Shown: positions 49,454 through 60,411, numbered from the stretch's first letter. The stretch is 64,000 nt of DNA from Diphasiastrum complanatum (GCA_029204225.1 CM055100.1:19241116-19305115), one strand, 5' to 3'. Notes: generated from the sequence alone by a model not told the origin. Translations and numbers: made by a program.

Positions 49454-52400
49454 GGAGTTGTGTGTGTGGCTGTTGACGTGTGTGTGACTGTTGACAAATG
49501 TGTGTGTGTGTGTGTTAAATGTTTGACAATGTGTGTGTGTGTGTGTGTGTTTTTGTGTTTTTGACAAATGTGTGTGTTTGATAATGTGTGTGTGTGTGTG
49601 TGTGTGTGAATAGATTCTTAAGTTAGAAGTGTGTTTGAGTCTTTGAGAGAGAGGGAGGTAGACTTAGGGGTGGGTGGAGGGAGGTCCGAGGAGAGTTAGC
49701 CTTTAGGGGTGTGTGAGTGAAAAATCAGAATTCAGGAGGGGGAGAGAGACTAGAATCTAAATAGTAGATACCATGCCGAGAGAGAAGGATCCCTTGTGGG
49801 ATCATGTGACAGTTGCTTCTAATTATGGCACCTCAGGCACTAAGAGGTGGACTTGCAAGTATTGTGGCAAGGAGTAAACAGGTGGCCCCACTAGAATAAA
49901 GGCACACCTATTGCGTCTACGTGGTTTTGAGATCGCAGGTTGTGCACGAGTACCTGGCTCATTGATGATACCTGCAGCTCCATCTACGGCTACCTCGGAG
50001 GGTCATCATGCACCCACAGGTTGGTGATCGTAATCAGTGATTCGGAATTCCAAAGCTATTAATAGTTATAAATCCATTATCTTGTCACCTGAGTTATTGA
50101 CAATTGTAAGTTGTTGCTAGATGCTAAATAGAAAATATTTGCATTGATGATTGTGTTGTAAACTATAATTCATTGCATATCGTATGTATTTTGACATTAC
50201 TACAATCTACAGACTACTACAGTCTATTACGATTCATCTATCTCCATTGTAATTTGTCGTAGATTCTAGAATCTAGATAGTAACTATTAATTTGTGGCCA
50301 TTGGCAATGTGCAACAGTTCCAACAGGCCCTTTTTTTTTCTTTTTTCTTTTTTTCCACATCACATCACAGGCCCTTTCTTTTTTATTTTTCCACATCACA
50401 GGGTCAGACTCAAAGTCAAAGTGATGCGGTGGCACCGTTGTCACGAGGCTCTTCTCATACCCAGAGCCGTACTGGTACACACCTTAGGAGTAGAGATGTG
50501 TATGTGGCATCCTTCCAACAAAGTAACAAGGAGATAGCCAATGTATCTGTTAGGAGGTGTTTCTACATGTGCAACCTCCCCTTTCACTTGGCTGTGACCC
50601 CTGCATGGAGGGAGATGATGAGACATGTATCTAGGATTGGTTCAGAGTGGGCGGGACCATCCATGCAGCAGTTGAGGACAACTCAATTGGTTGTCGAGCG
50701 AGACTCCGTGGATAGGGAGCTAGAGCCTATCAGGAGATCATGGGCCATGTAAATCCCAATTCCTAAACCCTACTTTAATGTAAATAGTAGTTAGTAATTA
50801 CTAATATGTATTGTCATTTATGTTCTAACTTGAAATTCCAAGTTTGAAGTGGCGAGTGCCAAGTTCTAACTTCTAAGTTCTATCTCTTAACTTTTATGTT
50901 TTACAAATTAAGAATCATTGAGTTAGTTATATTTTATTGACCAATCACATAAATTGTTAAATTTTAATCCGGTTGACAATTGCCATCTGAAATCTGAATT
51001 TTCTGGGCAATGAGATCTTTTGAACTAGGTATGGGTGCTCCATCATATCAGATGGTTGGACTGATACCAAGAAGTGCCATATTGTAAATATATTGGTTTC
51101 TTCTTGCTTGGGCACGACGTTCTTGAGATCCATCGACACCTCGGGCTTAAGCTTGGATGCCTAGACATTGTTTGGATTTATTGACGCGGCCATTGTGGAG
51201 GTCGGCAAAGAGAATGTTGTGCAGGTATTGGTTCTTGACTTTCAGTTGAGTACTGAGAAATAAAAAAGAGCGAAAACTTTTTATTTACACTACTTGTTCA
51301 ATGTTGCTTCTTGGATCATGGACTTCAGAAAAGATCGATGTCGAATGTTGCATTGATGATTGTTGTGCTTTGCAGGTCGTCACCGACAATGCGACAAATT
51401 GTGTTGCCATGGGGAAGCTCGTAAATGAAAAGTACCCTTGGATCTTTTGGTCACCCTGTGCTGCACATTGCTTAGACCTCTTATTTGAGGATATAGCAAA
51501 GTTGCAATGGATTGCAGAGGTACTAGACATAGGCCGGTTCTTGGTGAGGTTTGTCACCAAGAGACCGAGGGTCCTGAGCATGTTCAGGGAGTATTCTAGC
51601 CTCGACATTTTGAGGCCTGCCCCCACCAAGTCTACTTTTCTATTCATCAAATTTGATTCATCACTTAGATTCTTACTACTTAGAAGCTAGTACATAGCTT
51701 ACTAGCAACTACTAACTACTTTCGAGTTTCAACCTAAGGCCTTGTTATCCGATAATGCTTTGTTGAAGCTAATACAATTTGCAATCATGATTCGTTCCAG
51801 GTTTGGCTTTATTTTCATTGTTCTGGAGTGCCTCGTGAAGGTGCATGACGGCTTGAGACAGATGGTGGTCTTACAGCCTTGCCGTTAGTGGAGGCACTCA
51901 CGAGAGCCTAAGGCTCAGCGATTTGAGAGGATTGTGCTAGCCTCTCCTTTTTGGGATGATGCCCAGGCCATTGTCATAGCGTTGCAGCCTCTTTACACTG
52001 TCCTGCGCCTTACGGATAGAGAGGGCGCAACTTTGGGCCTTCTCTATGAGTTCATGGACAGGCTGGGAGAGCAGATTCGCACTTGCACTGTCTTCAGTGC
52101 AGAGAGGTTTGTATTATGCATTATCTCTTATCATGATTGATGAGTGTTTAGGTAATATGTAGTATGTAGTTATAAGTATGCACCATGTGACATGTATGAT
52201 GTATGATTTTCAGATTTTATAGGGTTGAAGAAATAAGAGAAAAGTGGCAAGCCAGGTGGGAGTGGTTCCATCAGCCTCTACACGCTATGGCTTGCATTCT
52301 TCACCCTCTATGGAGGAATGAAGATCAGTTCCATGATGCAGAGCTCCGATACGGATGGCGCACATACATTGAGAGGGTCTATCCTGATCCTGTCATGCAG

Positions 52401-55400
52401 GATTCACTCAGAGATGATCTCAATGTCTTCAGGTATAAGTCATGACAATTCTCTAACATTTGTTATTTTTTCAAGTCCTTTGTCTTTCTTGAATCCCAAT
52501 GAAGTGAGTGGCCACATCGTCACACTCGGCACTCACTCATGAATGATCTTCAATGTGCATTGTCACAATTCACGTGTGCACTGTGCAGGCGTGAGGCTCT
52601 TGAGTTTGGGCATCCAGGAGCACGGCTCAGAGACGGACAACTGCACCCTGTTTCATGGTGGGACAAGTATGGGGGTGATTGTCCTCGATTGCAGAAGCTC
52701 GCCATACGCATTCTCTCACAAGATTGCACAGCGAGTGCATGTGAGAGGAATTGGAGTTTGTTCTCTCTGATTCATACGAAGAGGAGGAACAGGCTCAGTG
52801 TTGCACAATTAGATAGATTGGTGTATGCACGCCAATCTGCGGCTTCTAAAGAAGTTGAAGGGGGGGAGGGGGCCTATGCAGGTAAATTGTATTTTGATAG
52901 TTGCAATTGTGTTTGAACATTGAAATTTGAATCCTTAGTGACATTTTAAACGTGTTGTTCTACTGCCTACATACTGCAGGTAAATCCAAATGACATTGAT
53001 GTGACGAAGGTTCCAGACCTACCACCAAGGTCACAAGAGGTGGAGGACGTGTATGCACTACTCCATGATGACGCCATGCAGTTTGCAGGTGAATTTCAAG
53101 TTCTGATTTCAAGCTTTGAAATTTGAATTAGCCCTTGAGCCTTGAGGCTTGGGCCCTTGCAAGTTGGTCCTTGGAACTTGGAAGTTTGAACTTTGAGCTC
53201 CATCCCATGTTCTAAGTAGTAAGTTCTAGCTTTAGAAATTAGAATTGAAACTTGTGATTGTGAATTGTAACCCTTTGCCAATCTCGGCGTGCAGGACCTA
53301 CCACTCAGGCTGCTGCACGTCACAGGACAGGGGGAGAGGCTCCCAGTTCTCGAGCCCACGAGGACAAGGAGCCACTAGAAGATGAAGACGACGCAGAGAC
53401 CTCGGAAGATGAAGCCGACAGCGAGGATTCCTCAGAGGATGAGAGTGTAGAAGTTAGTACTTACTACTTAGCATTGTAACTTGTTACTTGTAAGCTATTA
53501 GAAGTTAGAACTTAGTACTATAATCTATTACTTGTATTGTACATATTGTCATTTTCGTGAAATTCGAATCATTGAACATTTGCTAATTTACCACTAACTA
53601 ACCATGCACATGGTACATTGGAATATGACATATGTAATATGTAATATGTATGATGTGACATTAATGTTTTAAAAAAAAAAACCCCTAAAACCGATTCGAT
53701 TGTTCGAACCTGGAGAAGCCGATTCTTTCCCGATTCAAACTCGATTCAAACACGGTTCGAAAAGGCAATTCGAAAGGGACCCTCAAACATTGTATCGAAC
53801 AGCAGAATTCTGATTCAAGGGTCGAACAGTCAAAAATCGATACTGACTCGGAAAATGAGTCAGAATCTCAATGGATCGAATCACATCAGAGGATCGAATT
53901 TCAACTCAGAAGATCGAATCGATCCAGACAGCCTCCATCCCGATTTATGGATGATCCAGCCTGCTACTTTGTGCAATAACTCAACACTATTTCAGAGGCA
54001 AAGTAACTACTGATGCTGACCAATGCAACGCAGAAGAGGACACCAAATTCGCATTTATAAACGAGAATGGTTTCTATCCAAACTCGGCAGACTCGAATTC
54101 ACTTCAAGTCTGTATTGGATTTCTTTATCAACACTCTTTATGTAGATGACACTCTACTATTCAATAACAATCTGAAACTGATGAAGGATCTGAAATGCAT
54201 GTTAGCACTGAAGTACAAAAGATTGATATGGTTCCAGCCCACTACAATCTCGGAATCCAGAAATTGATCCAGCAGGACAAATCTCAGAAAAGCAGATTTC
54301 TTCACAAAGGCTCTGTCGACATGTTGAATCTGAAAAATCAAAAGTTTTCAGGATCCACATTAAGGGGGAGTGTTGGAATTCGATGCTCAGCCTCGAATCC
54401 ATTCAATAATGAGCATCCTGAAAACCAAAAACAGACGGCTCGATTTTCTGAACAAGAGATCGAAAAAATTTAGGATCGAACTTTCTAGAATTTTTCGATA
54501 CCGTATCAACTCAAAAAAATCCTATATTTTTTGAGTCAGTGTATATTTTTCGAGTCATTCTACATTTTTCGATAGTTGTAAATTTCGATACTGTCGGGCT
54601 AAAATCCGACCCAATGACTTCGCGTTGAGAGTCCGCCCACTTTGTACATGCATTAACTGTAATGAGGTAGTTGTAATAACTGCAACAAAAGGTAGTTGCA
54701 GATATTTTGTAGGATATCAATCCTAGAATCTTCATCAGAAAAGATAATGAGGGGTTTTGGCCCTCATGGATACAAGGTCATAATTAATGGCTGGAGGCCT
54801 AAAGCTCAAGATGGATTTATATGGGTCTATCAATGACTCGTAGGAAACTTGGATGAGGTGGCCAGTTAGGCTACTAATGTGTCCAGTGAGGTGTCACAAT
54901 GCACTGCTAGTGGTGCATGGCCCTTGGAGGGTATATGTATATCCATTGGGTGTATGCTTGATTTTGATGTTAGTAGCTACATGCTGCTGGTGTGACTCCT
55001 CTCTCCTATTGAGTGATCGATCCATAGCTTGAGGGCTAGATCCGATCAATCTAGGTTTCGTTGGGTTGGTTTGTCCACCATCTGATTCCCTATTGTTTCT
55101 TTCTTGCGGTTTGCTTAGGCTTTGTATCCTTGGTGAGGACTTTATACAAGGGCTCATGCCTTAAAATGCATTTCTCATTACTAAAATTTAAATCCTTGCA
55201 TATTTAATAGATGATTTTTTTACATGAGGGTGCTTTTCTTTTTTGACCCAAATATTTACTTCTTGGTAAAAAAATAAATTCCTTAAAAATTACTATGAAA
55301 ATTCTGCAACAAAATGATTGCTCAAATTACAAGCACATTCAAATGAATAAACGCCAAAGCCTAGCAATAACATTAGCTTGCAAATATAAAGGAAAGGGTC

Positions 55401-58400
55401 TTACGGATCCCAAGTTCCATACTTGGATGGCATCTATGTTGAGTGATGTAAAGTTGAAGTGTGTAAAATGACCATCGATGAAGCTCTTGCACAGGAAGTA
55501 CCAATTGGACATTCTCAGCAAGCAATTGCTTAAAATCCATGTCTGGTGAAGCAATAACAACATCAAGGCCCTTCTTGGTAGCCAGATACGTTAAGCTTGC
55601 TACAACATCATCTGCTTCAGCATCTTCAACTTTAACAACCTGCACGGTAGAAGAGACATAAACATAAAAGACTTTATAATATAGAAAATTTTTAAAAAAT
55701 GTGACTAATAAGAAGACAAAGAGCATAAACTTCCAGTCATCTTCTAACAGACTAGTGCTACTAAAGTCTTTGAATTGTACCCAAGGATCTAGCGAATAAT
55801 ATAGAATAATGGTCATCAATGGCCACTTCAAAACACAATGCATGGCTGATTCATTGGAGACAATATTGGGGGAAAATACCATGTCGGACGACACATAACA
55901 AACAGATACTAACATCATAGCTCTACATTGTATTTCCTAAATGCGAGCATGCTTACATCAAAACCATTTTGATGAATGTTAAAATATGCTCTAAAATGAT
56001 TCGTATTGATATGGTTTTGGTCCACATTGTTAAGATCAAGCTAATCCAAGAGATGATAATTTATGTTGATAGAAAAACACTCTCATTGCTCCATTTTGAT
56101 GTCATGCCCAAATTTTCTTCCATCATATGCATTGATTTTGGCAATGAAGACAATAATCTCCCCCCTTTGAAGAGATTAGTCTCAATATGTAGCTAATTCG
56201 CAGATGGGCAAATCATCCTATTAGGGTATTTCAAAGGTTAAACGAGGAAGCAGTAGATGACAATTTCTATGGAGGATGTGGTCCCCTTTTCGCGAGAAGA
56301 ACTTTCACCCTCTAGTGTCCACATTGAAAGTTTTCCAAAGATGAAAAATCCTCCACAGCCCAATTCAGCCACAAGGTTGTAAACTACAGGGAAAGAACAT
56401 GACATATTTTTCTTAGATTTTTTGAATATGAGGGTTGCAACGCTCTTTTTGGAATCAGATCATCCACTCATTTTGGAGTTCAGATTGGAAACTTCCTCTT
56501 CTATGTTGAAATGTGGAAATTATAGTCCTAAAGACATTGAATATTTGTCTCATAATCACCTGATTTGAAGGAGGTTTGTGCAAGACATTATTTACAGTGG
56601 ATGTTAAGTATGAAGGCTTTTGAAAAGCAATAATGCCAAACTTTGTAAATTTCTTCAAATGTGAAAGATTCAAAAACAAAAAACAGATTGGCATTTCATG
56701 CAATCCATCATTTGATCAAGAATATAAAGAGGCAGAGAGCATATAGCAAACAGCAATAAAAATAAGGTTACTATGCATATAAGAAGCTAAAGTCCAGAAA
56801 TTGGCTTACAAACAGGATCAACAAAACAAACTCTTAGAGATGTGACAAATCCACAACACTTTCAGAGGTCATCAGTCACTTGGCTCAAGATCATGTAATA
56901 TCAGTCTCAGAACTAAATGAACGAAAAGGCAATGATTGGAGCCCTCCACTTCCTTAGTGGTGAAATTTAAGACAAAATGTAGAGGACATTAAAGCTCGAG
57001 TTAATAAAGGGATACAAGTGGGGATCTTAGATTGATGACTCCATTATCACAAACTTTTTGAAATCAAGCTTCACAACAAGCTTCCCAAAGAGTGGTCACA
57101 AGCATAATCATCCCTTGTTCAAGAATTTCACATCAATGATATCACAAATTATTGACCATCATGATTGGCCACACTTTGCCTAAACTTCGGGAAAATATAG
57201 TTGGAAGAAAACTTGGCAATTCACTACATTGAACATATTAAGGGGCTTTGGACAAGAATGATTCCAAAGAACAAACTCTACCATGCTTCATTCAATAACC
57301 TTGTGAGCAATCATAAAGAAGAGCAAAAAAACAGTGAAGCATCTTTTTTTGCTATGTATGTTACTAAAATTTCATCAAGGTTTTTATACCCTTTCAAGAA
57401 ACAATCATGTGCAAGAGGATGGAGGAGTTTAGGGTGACAAGATTTAAGCCACTCGATATGCTAGCTTGATCATAGAGTGAAGAGTTGGAATTGCACTTCC
57501 AACTAATTTTATGGCTCAAGGATATCATAGTATTGGATTTAAGCATAGCCTTAGAAAGAGGTTTCAAGCTTTTGCATCATGTAACTAATCTCTTAATTCA
57601 TGAGGATGATATCATTCTTTTGGCCAGTATAATACAAAGCCTCAACACTATCCCAATGCTGCAAAAGGTTTTGCAAGATTTCAAGTGTTTCAGCCAATTT
57701 CAATAAGACCAAAATGCTAGTTTTCTGATCCAACAAGGTGAAAGATCCATGTTTCTTGTTTGATGGGGCTGAAATAAAAGTGACTTAGGAATACAGCTAC
57801 TTAGACCATAAATCTCTAAAAACCTCCATTAGAAGACAAGAGATCTCCTATTAATTGGGATTCCTGTCATGCATCAGAAGCATCATGCATAACAAAGATT
57901 TACGGCAATAATAGCAAATGTCATTATTTGGATGATCAGCTACTCCAGTCATGTTCGTATTTGAAGTTTGGGAAGGTTGGCTCCTAGAGCTAGATTGCAT
58001 GAAATCGGAAAGGTCCATGAAATCTCTTCAACGGCAATTCAAATTTTAAGATATTCCAAAGACTCATGCATGCAAAGTGAATTGACATGGCTCTATCATC
58101 GAAGAGTCTAGCAAGATGAGTGGCCAATAGAACCTCAAAGTCAAGTCTTTTTTTCTTCAATAGCATGCTTTGGAAAGCACCTTCAAAGAGGAAGAAGTGT
58201 TACAATTAAAAAAAACATAGACCCAAAGGTTACATGCTTCTCACACACAGTTGCTTGGGTTTCAAGCCTCATGTTATTTCATTTCAATCATTGATATTCG
58301 GGGCCTTTATCTGGGCCTTGATGATATACTAAATCATTAACATTAGAAGTGATGGTTTGGGTCACTTGATCAACGAGTTATCAATCATCATCCATTATTC

Positions 58401-60411
58401 ATATTTCTAATGGACAATAATTGGAGACTCACACATTCAATTCCTCTAGATAGTATGAATAAGCCAATGTGCTCTCATTTAAGGGAGGAACATACTTAAT
58501 TAGAGACTTAAGTTAGCTGTCATTTCTAATTTGTACCTTAATTATAGCTTCCAATACAGTTAACCACTTCTTGTTATTCATTCGATCGTCTTAGTTACAT
58601 TTCCTATTCACTATAATTCTAGCTCTCTCAATATTCAATGTGCTATTTTAGTCAAAACTTGGATGCAAAGCACTTTTTGGGCCACATGAGTCAAGTGCCT
58701 CTTCCTACAAAGTTTAAATCCATCTTTACTGAGGGCATAATCTCAATGTTGATTCAAAAGTGTTTGAGACTTGAATATGTCAACGTTTGAGTCAAAAAAA
58801 ACAAGAATTTTAGAGCATGCTTCTTGTCTGAATACCGCTTATCCAATATTTTGGAGTATGTTTCCTTCTTTGATGTTTGAAGTTTGAAGTTTCTTAACCA
58901 ATCGTTTTTCATATTTGTTAGTGGTTGTCCAATCTAGTGATATTCGTGAATCATGGCACGATTGGGAGGGTTTTGGCATGAAAAATAATTAGTTTTGTTA
59001 CTTTGAGTAGATTGAAAGATGTTTTTGCTTTTACATGCTAGTTCAACCACTTTTTTGGAAATATAACCCCCAACACTTGTACTAAGACTTCCATGGATCA
59101 AAAACTTAAACAAAATGCCTAAAACACATCAAAAAAAATTCACACATTTGAAATGTCTCAACACACTTATAACGTTTGAATTTCATATATTGGAATTGAT
59201 AGAATGCTACTACGATTAGGGTGCTTGAATTATATCTATACTTTTGGGAGAAAATCAAAGTTCTCAATTTTTGCAAATACAAACTCCACAATATTTAGAT
59301 TTCAATTTTGAATGGATTGTTGAATCCTTCTTATCACAAAGCCAAGGCGAAATTGATTTTTTTCTTAATCAAGTACCAAAAGGTAGGATGCTAAATGATC
59401 AGTTTACTTATTAATTTATTTATCTTTTAATTTCACGCAATGTATCATTAATCTTCCTATAGTGGAGGGCTCCTAACGCATGTTCTAGAATTTGAAGCCT
59501 ATAATGAACTTAGGCAGAACAATGATGTTTTTTTAGACCTTCATGTAGGTTTATCACCAGATGGGATATACGGATACCATAAAATTACAAGATGCGTGGA
59601 GACTGAGAATACCAAGAGAGCGAGAGACATCAAGGACCTTGAACCTGAGTTCTTGATCCATGTTGTTGATTTACTTGTTAGATTTCATTCTTGAAATCAT
59701 TTGTAATGTGGAACTATATCATGTACTAGTCTACAGTTTTACTTGCATTATCGAAACAGTGTTGAAGGTATCGAGACCATCTGCAAAAATACACGTATTG
59801 TTGAAATTGTTTAAAATTCGAGGGATTATCAAACAAAATTCAAATTGACAAAAATTCCCAAAAAAAAGTCAACATTCAAACGTTTGAAGTAACATTGGCT
59901 CGGTCCACCAACGTCAGCAGATGTCCTAGTGGTAGTACTGATATGTCTTGTTTACTGTGAGACTAAAGAGCATTACCATTGCCTTTTTAGTGATCTCCAC
60001 ACTAAGCTCTCATATAAGTATCACTAGAATTACAATCACAAAAAAAGATGAGGTAACTTCAAAAGTACATCACAATATAAATTGGCTAATTTATTTCTTA
60101 TCATGTCCTTATATCAAAAGTCAAGTGAAGTTCCCATATACATATAATTCAAAGCTACCTCTAATTTGCTATCATGCAAAAAGCACCAAATGAGAAATCT
60201 GATTTGACTTCAAACATACAGGAATGTTGCAGAGGTGGAAAAATGCTCGAATGCAAGGAAAAGCTTGTCGTAAATCAACATCCTCACCCCCATATCCAGA
60301 GCCATATCCAGAGCCTCCTATTACAGGAAATGGTGTGTATTTGTTTCGCTTGGCTTTGTAAGAGGGTAGTATAGATCTCCTTCTCATGTTCCCTTTCTCA
60401 CCATCCATAAC
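32347..60411 (-). CDS. 5'-3' exonuclease family protein (FEN/PolI exonuclease-domain type), last four exons
   Basis: Exons 60411-60220, 55639-55405, 34752-34530 and 32482-32347 join in phase with GT-AG borders to 261 codons and a TAA. Order: the arch region [11 protein letters not shown]; metal-binding [12 protein letters not shown] and [14 protein letters not shown]-like [10 protein letters not shown]; then the helix-3-turn-helix [25 protein letters not shown] and a C-terminal [13 protein letters not shown]. This matches the plant family that includes Arabidopsis At1g34380 (from memory). The family cleaves flapped or single-stranded 5' ends and is thought to act in organelle DNA maintenance; that role is inferred. 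The first exon, with the N-terminal Asp and any transit peptide (about 90 residues), lies beyond the window. Introns are 4,580, 20,652 and 2,047 bp. The motif S-x-D-K-D has Met in place of Lys. Confidence 0.9.
32483..34529 (-). other. Intron of the exonuclease gene, 2,047 bp
   Basis: AT-rich. A plus-strand ORF at 32888-33121 looks mildly protein-like ([13 protein letters not shown]) but has no known domain. A short duplication, TGACACTGTTACT, lies near 33892. Confidence 0.7.
34530..34752 (-). CDS. Exonuclease exon: helix-3-turn-helix
   Basis: 223 bases from GTGCAG to GTTAGT. The first two bases complete the Arg codon of [16 protein letters not shown] supplies further metal ligands, and [20 protein letters not shown] is the DNA-binding helical hairpin. 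Confidence 0.92.
34753..37211 (-). other. Exonuclease intron, left part without recognised elements
   Basis: 2.5 kb of AT-rich intron between the helix-3-turn-helix exon and the SINE. The short ORFs have no recognisable domain. Confidence 0.6.
37212..37402 (+). mobile_element. tRNA-derived SINE with LINE-type hairpin and (CT)n tail
   Basis: Bases 37212-37284 fold as a tRNA: acceptor GGGCGGA/TCTGCCC with discriminator A, D arm, a TCTCA/TGAGG anticodon stem and a T arm CTGGG/CCTAG. The internal polymerase III boxes are A (TAGCTTAGTGG, 37219-37229) and B (GGTTCGAATCC, 37263-37273). The loop would carry TGG (Pro) but has C at position 33, so it is a SINE head and not a working tRNA. A 29-bp body follows, then the hairpin GTACC/GGTAC (37314-37327), CTACAAAACATTAATAAAG and (CT)n from 37347. 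The hairpin and tail copy those of LINE C. No protein is encoded. Confidence 0.85.
37403..38216 (+). mobile_element. LINE copy B, 5'-truncated and internally deleted
   Basis: It starts ATGCAGAGACAG right after the SINE's (CT)n. It then jumps to the C-terminal region: [19 protein letters not shown], Cx[20 protein letters not shown] and [10 protein letters not shown], with an open frame at 37563-38009. The 3' UTR reaches the hairpin GTGCC/GGCAC (38198-38211) but lacks ACATTAATAAAG and the tail; LINE C follows at once. Confidence 0.8.
38237..39226 (+). pseudogene. LINE C ORF1-like protein
   Basis: The N-terminal part is basic ([15 protein letters not shown]) then Ser/Ala-rich to a stop at 38711. 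After further stops, 38927-39226 is helical and charged and ends [20 protein letters not shown]. Coiled-coil, basic ORF1 proteins bind LINE RNA; the match here is by position and composition only. Confidence 0.55.
39278..40207 (+). pseudogene. LINE C apurinic-type endonuclease domain
   Basis: Carries the endonuclease motifs in order: GVWNCNGK (Asn), LLFTETHE (Glu), [12 protein letters not shown] (Asp-Asn) and [11 protein letters not shown] (Asp-His). Frame breaks lie at 39667, 39849 and around 39970. The domain would nick target DNA for target-primed reverse transcription. Confidence 0.8.
40229..41591 (+). pseudogene. LINE C RT C-terminal region and zinc knuckle
   Basis: 40229-40891 runs from a linker ([17 protein letters not shown]) directly into post-catalytic RT sequence ([12 protein letters not shown] in another frame, then [12 protein letters not shown]), so the fingers/palm with the FxDD box are deleted. 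40962-41591 holds [16 protein letters not shown] and [23 protein letters not shown] (zinc-knuckle Cys/His set), ending DFFSRCK. Confidence 0.82.
42094..42150. repeat. Three copies of a 15-bp motif
   Basis: CAGCGATGGTGCTCC occurs at 42094, 42118 and 42136, exact each time, between the LINE (CT)n tail and the gypsy target site. Confidence 0.9.
42158..42832 (+). repeat. 5' LTR of the gypsy element
   Basis: 675 bp, TGTCACATGT..GTGCAACA. It contains a tandem pair of about 70 bp sharing CACTTGGTCCA-TGCATGAGTGACAC (near 42395 and 42475). An ATTAATAAAG at 42763 may serve the poly(A) signal. Confidence 0.95.
43396..44460 (+). pseudogene. Gypsy gag
   Basis: Start chosen at [12 protein letters not shown]; an upstream in-frame ATG at 43348 adds a hydrophobic stretch in the leader. 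A coiled helix (residues 10-35) is followed by the gag domain ([47 protein letters not shown]), a basic linker and a knuckle [13 protein letters not shown], where the C-x2-C-x3-H-x4-C spacing is one residue shorter than usual. The frame ends soon after the knuckle and pol overlaps it by 67 bases in the -1 frame. Confidence 0.88.
44394..45825 (+). pseudogene. Gypsy protease and reverse transcriptase
   Basis: Protease [12 protein letters not shown], then the RT start ([50 protein letters not shown]) to a stop at 45516 caused by an extra base. The frame resumes at 45511 with [16 protein letters not shown] and the catalytic box [10 protein letters not shown] (usual residues are F-x-DD). A second extra base in an A run near 45820 ends it. 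Confidence 0.9.
45826..47518 (+). pseudogene. Gypsy RT end, RNase H and integrase
   Basis: The 578-residue frame (from 45782) holds [16 protein letters not shown] (RT thumb), the RNase H motifs [15 protein letters not shown] and [17 protein letters not shown] and TDHDTLRYF, the integrase zinc finger (H-x-H..CFKCQVNK) and the core: [39 protein letters not shown]. Just before the GPY module the frame is lost near 47500. Confidence 0.92.
47493..47978 (+). pseudogene. Gypsy integrase GPY module and chromodomain
   Basis: Reads [20 protein letters not shown] (GPY/F module), [13 protein letters not shown] and, at the end, a chromodomain ([17 protein letters not shown], ending [10 protein letters not shown]). 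Chromodomains steer chromovirus integration to heterochromatin. Confidence 0.9.
47991..48667 (+). repeat. 3' LTR of the gypsy element
   Basis: 677 bp, about 98% identical to the 5' LTR and directly preceded by the polypurine tract. Confidence 0.95.
48690..49338 (-). pseudogene. Coiled-coil ORF remnant, possible retroelement ORF1/gag
   Basis: From ATG at 49335 ([10 protein letters not shown]) the minus strand reads a Ser/Pro/Ala-rich region with a repeated PxxESISIAxVVPA phrase. After a stop near 49137 comes a helical coil ([37 protein letters not shown]) near 48780-48900. Basic N-terminus plus coiled coil suggests an ORF1 or gag. A (CT)n tract on this strand lies 80 bases upstream of the ATG. 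No enzyme domain is attached. Confidence 0.4.
49421..49610. repeat. (GA)n then (GT)n-rich microsatellites
   Basis: (GA)n at 49421-49451 and broken (GT)n at 49458-49610 with TGTTGACAAATG spacers. They lie between the coiled-coil ORF and the hAT gene and could belong to the hAT 5' terminal region. Confidence 0.9.
49773..53478 (+). pseudogene. hAT transposase relic, about nine exons
   Basis: Exons by GT-AG borders, approximately: 49773-50019, 50402-50748, 51029-51224, 51376-51690, 51800-52107, 52215-52432, 52589-52881, 52980-53088, 53295-53478. Exon 1 is a BED zinc finger ([18 protein letters not shown], then IKAHLLRL). Exons 3-4 are the DUF659 part of the catalytic domain ([45 protein letters not shown]). 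Exon 7 is the hATC dimerisation domain ([37 protein letters not shown]). The tail is acidic ([22 protein letters not shown]). Stops in exons 1, 3 and 5 mark it as dead. Terminal inverted repeats were not found. Confidence 0.8.
53694..53935. repeat. TCGA-rich block
   Basis: Repeated GATTCGA, TTCGAA and ATCGAAT motifs, over a dozen TCGA in 240 bp. It sits between the hAT relic and copia D. It could be a hAT subterminal region or part of copia D, whose LTR is also TCGA-rich. Confidence 0.5.
54067..55176 (+). mobile_element. Ty1/copia D remnant: RT box, RNase H end, 3' LTR
   Basis: [13 protein letters not shown] is the copia RT catalytic box. After a deletion, [10 protein letters not shown] in another frame is the RNase H end. 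The polypurine tract AAGGGGGAG (54362-54370) is directly followed by TGTTGGAATTCG, the 3' LTR start at 54371. The LTR's far end is not fixed; about 55176 is a guess. The rest of the element is missing upstream. Confidence 0.75.
55177..55404 (-). other. Exonuclease intron, right end
   Basis: AT-rich sequence up to the GTAAGA donor of the metal-binding exon. Confidence 0.6.
55405..55639 (-). CDS. Exonuclease exon: metal-binding core
   Basis: 235 bases from GTGCAG acceptor to GTAAGA donor. It encodes [36 protein letters not shown] and [13 protein letters not shown]. The acidic residues that hold the two metal ions are present. One base remains to start an Arg codon. Confidence 0.92.
55640..57039 (-). 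other. Intron of the exonuclease gene, no element recognised
   Basis: Left part of the 4.58 kb intron. ORFs here have no recognisable domain. Confidence 0.6.
57040..57830 (+). mobile_element. L1-like LINE reverse transcriptase relic
   Basis: Broken frames read [18 protein letters not shown] and NFGKI (the RT region around the D-P-x-N-Y-R motif), then [17 protein letters not shown] (the F-x-DD box with His-Glu in place of Phe-Ala), NKTKMLVF and [10 protein letters not shown]. The order is that of plant L1 RT. It differs in sequence from LINEs A-C and is heavily decayed. Confidence 0.6.
57831..60219 (-). other. Intron of the exonuclease gene, no element recognised
   Basis: AT-rich intron sequence leading up to the donor at 60219. 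No domain or repeat pair was found. Confidence 0.6.
60220..60411 (-). CDS. Exonuclease exon: arch region
   Basis: 192 bases, phase 0 at both ends, between CAACAG and GTATGT. It encodes [20 protein letters not shown] and an unusual Gly/Ser/Tyr run ([13 protein letters not shown]) before FFHLCNIP. The basic LPSYKAKR element contacts substrate phosphates in this superfamily. Confidence 0.9.

Noticed and set aside
54894-55157. 87-residue minus-strand ORF
   Set aside because: Lies inside the copia D LTR, antisense, with no domain.
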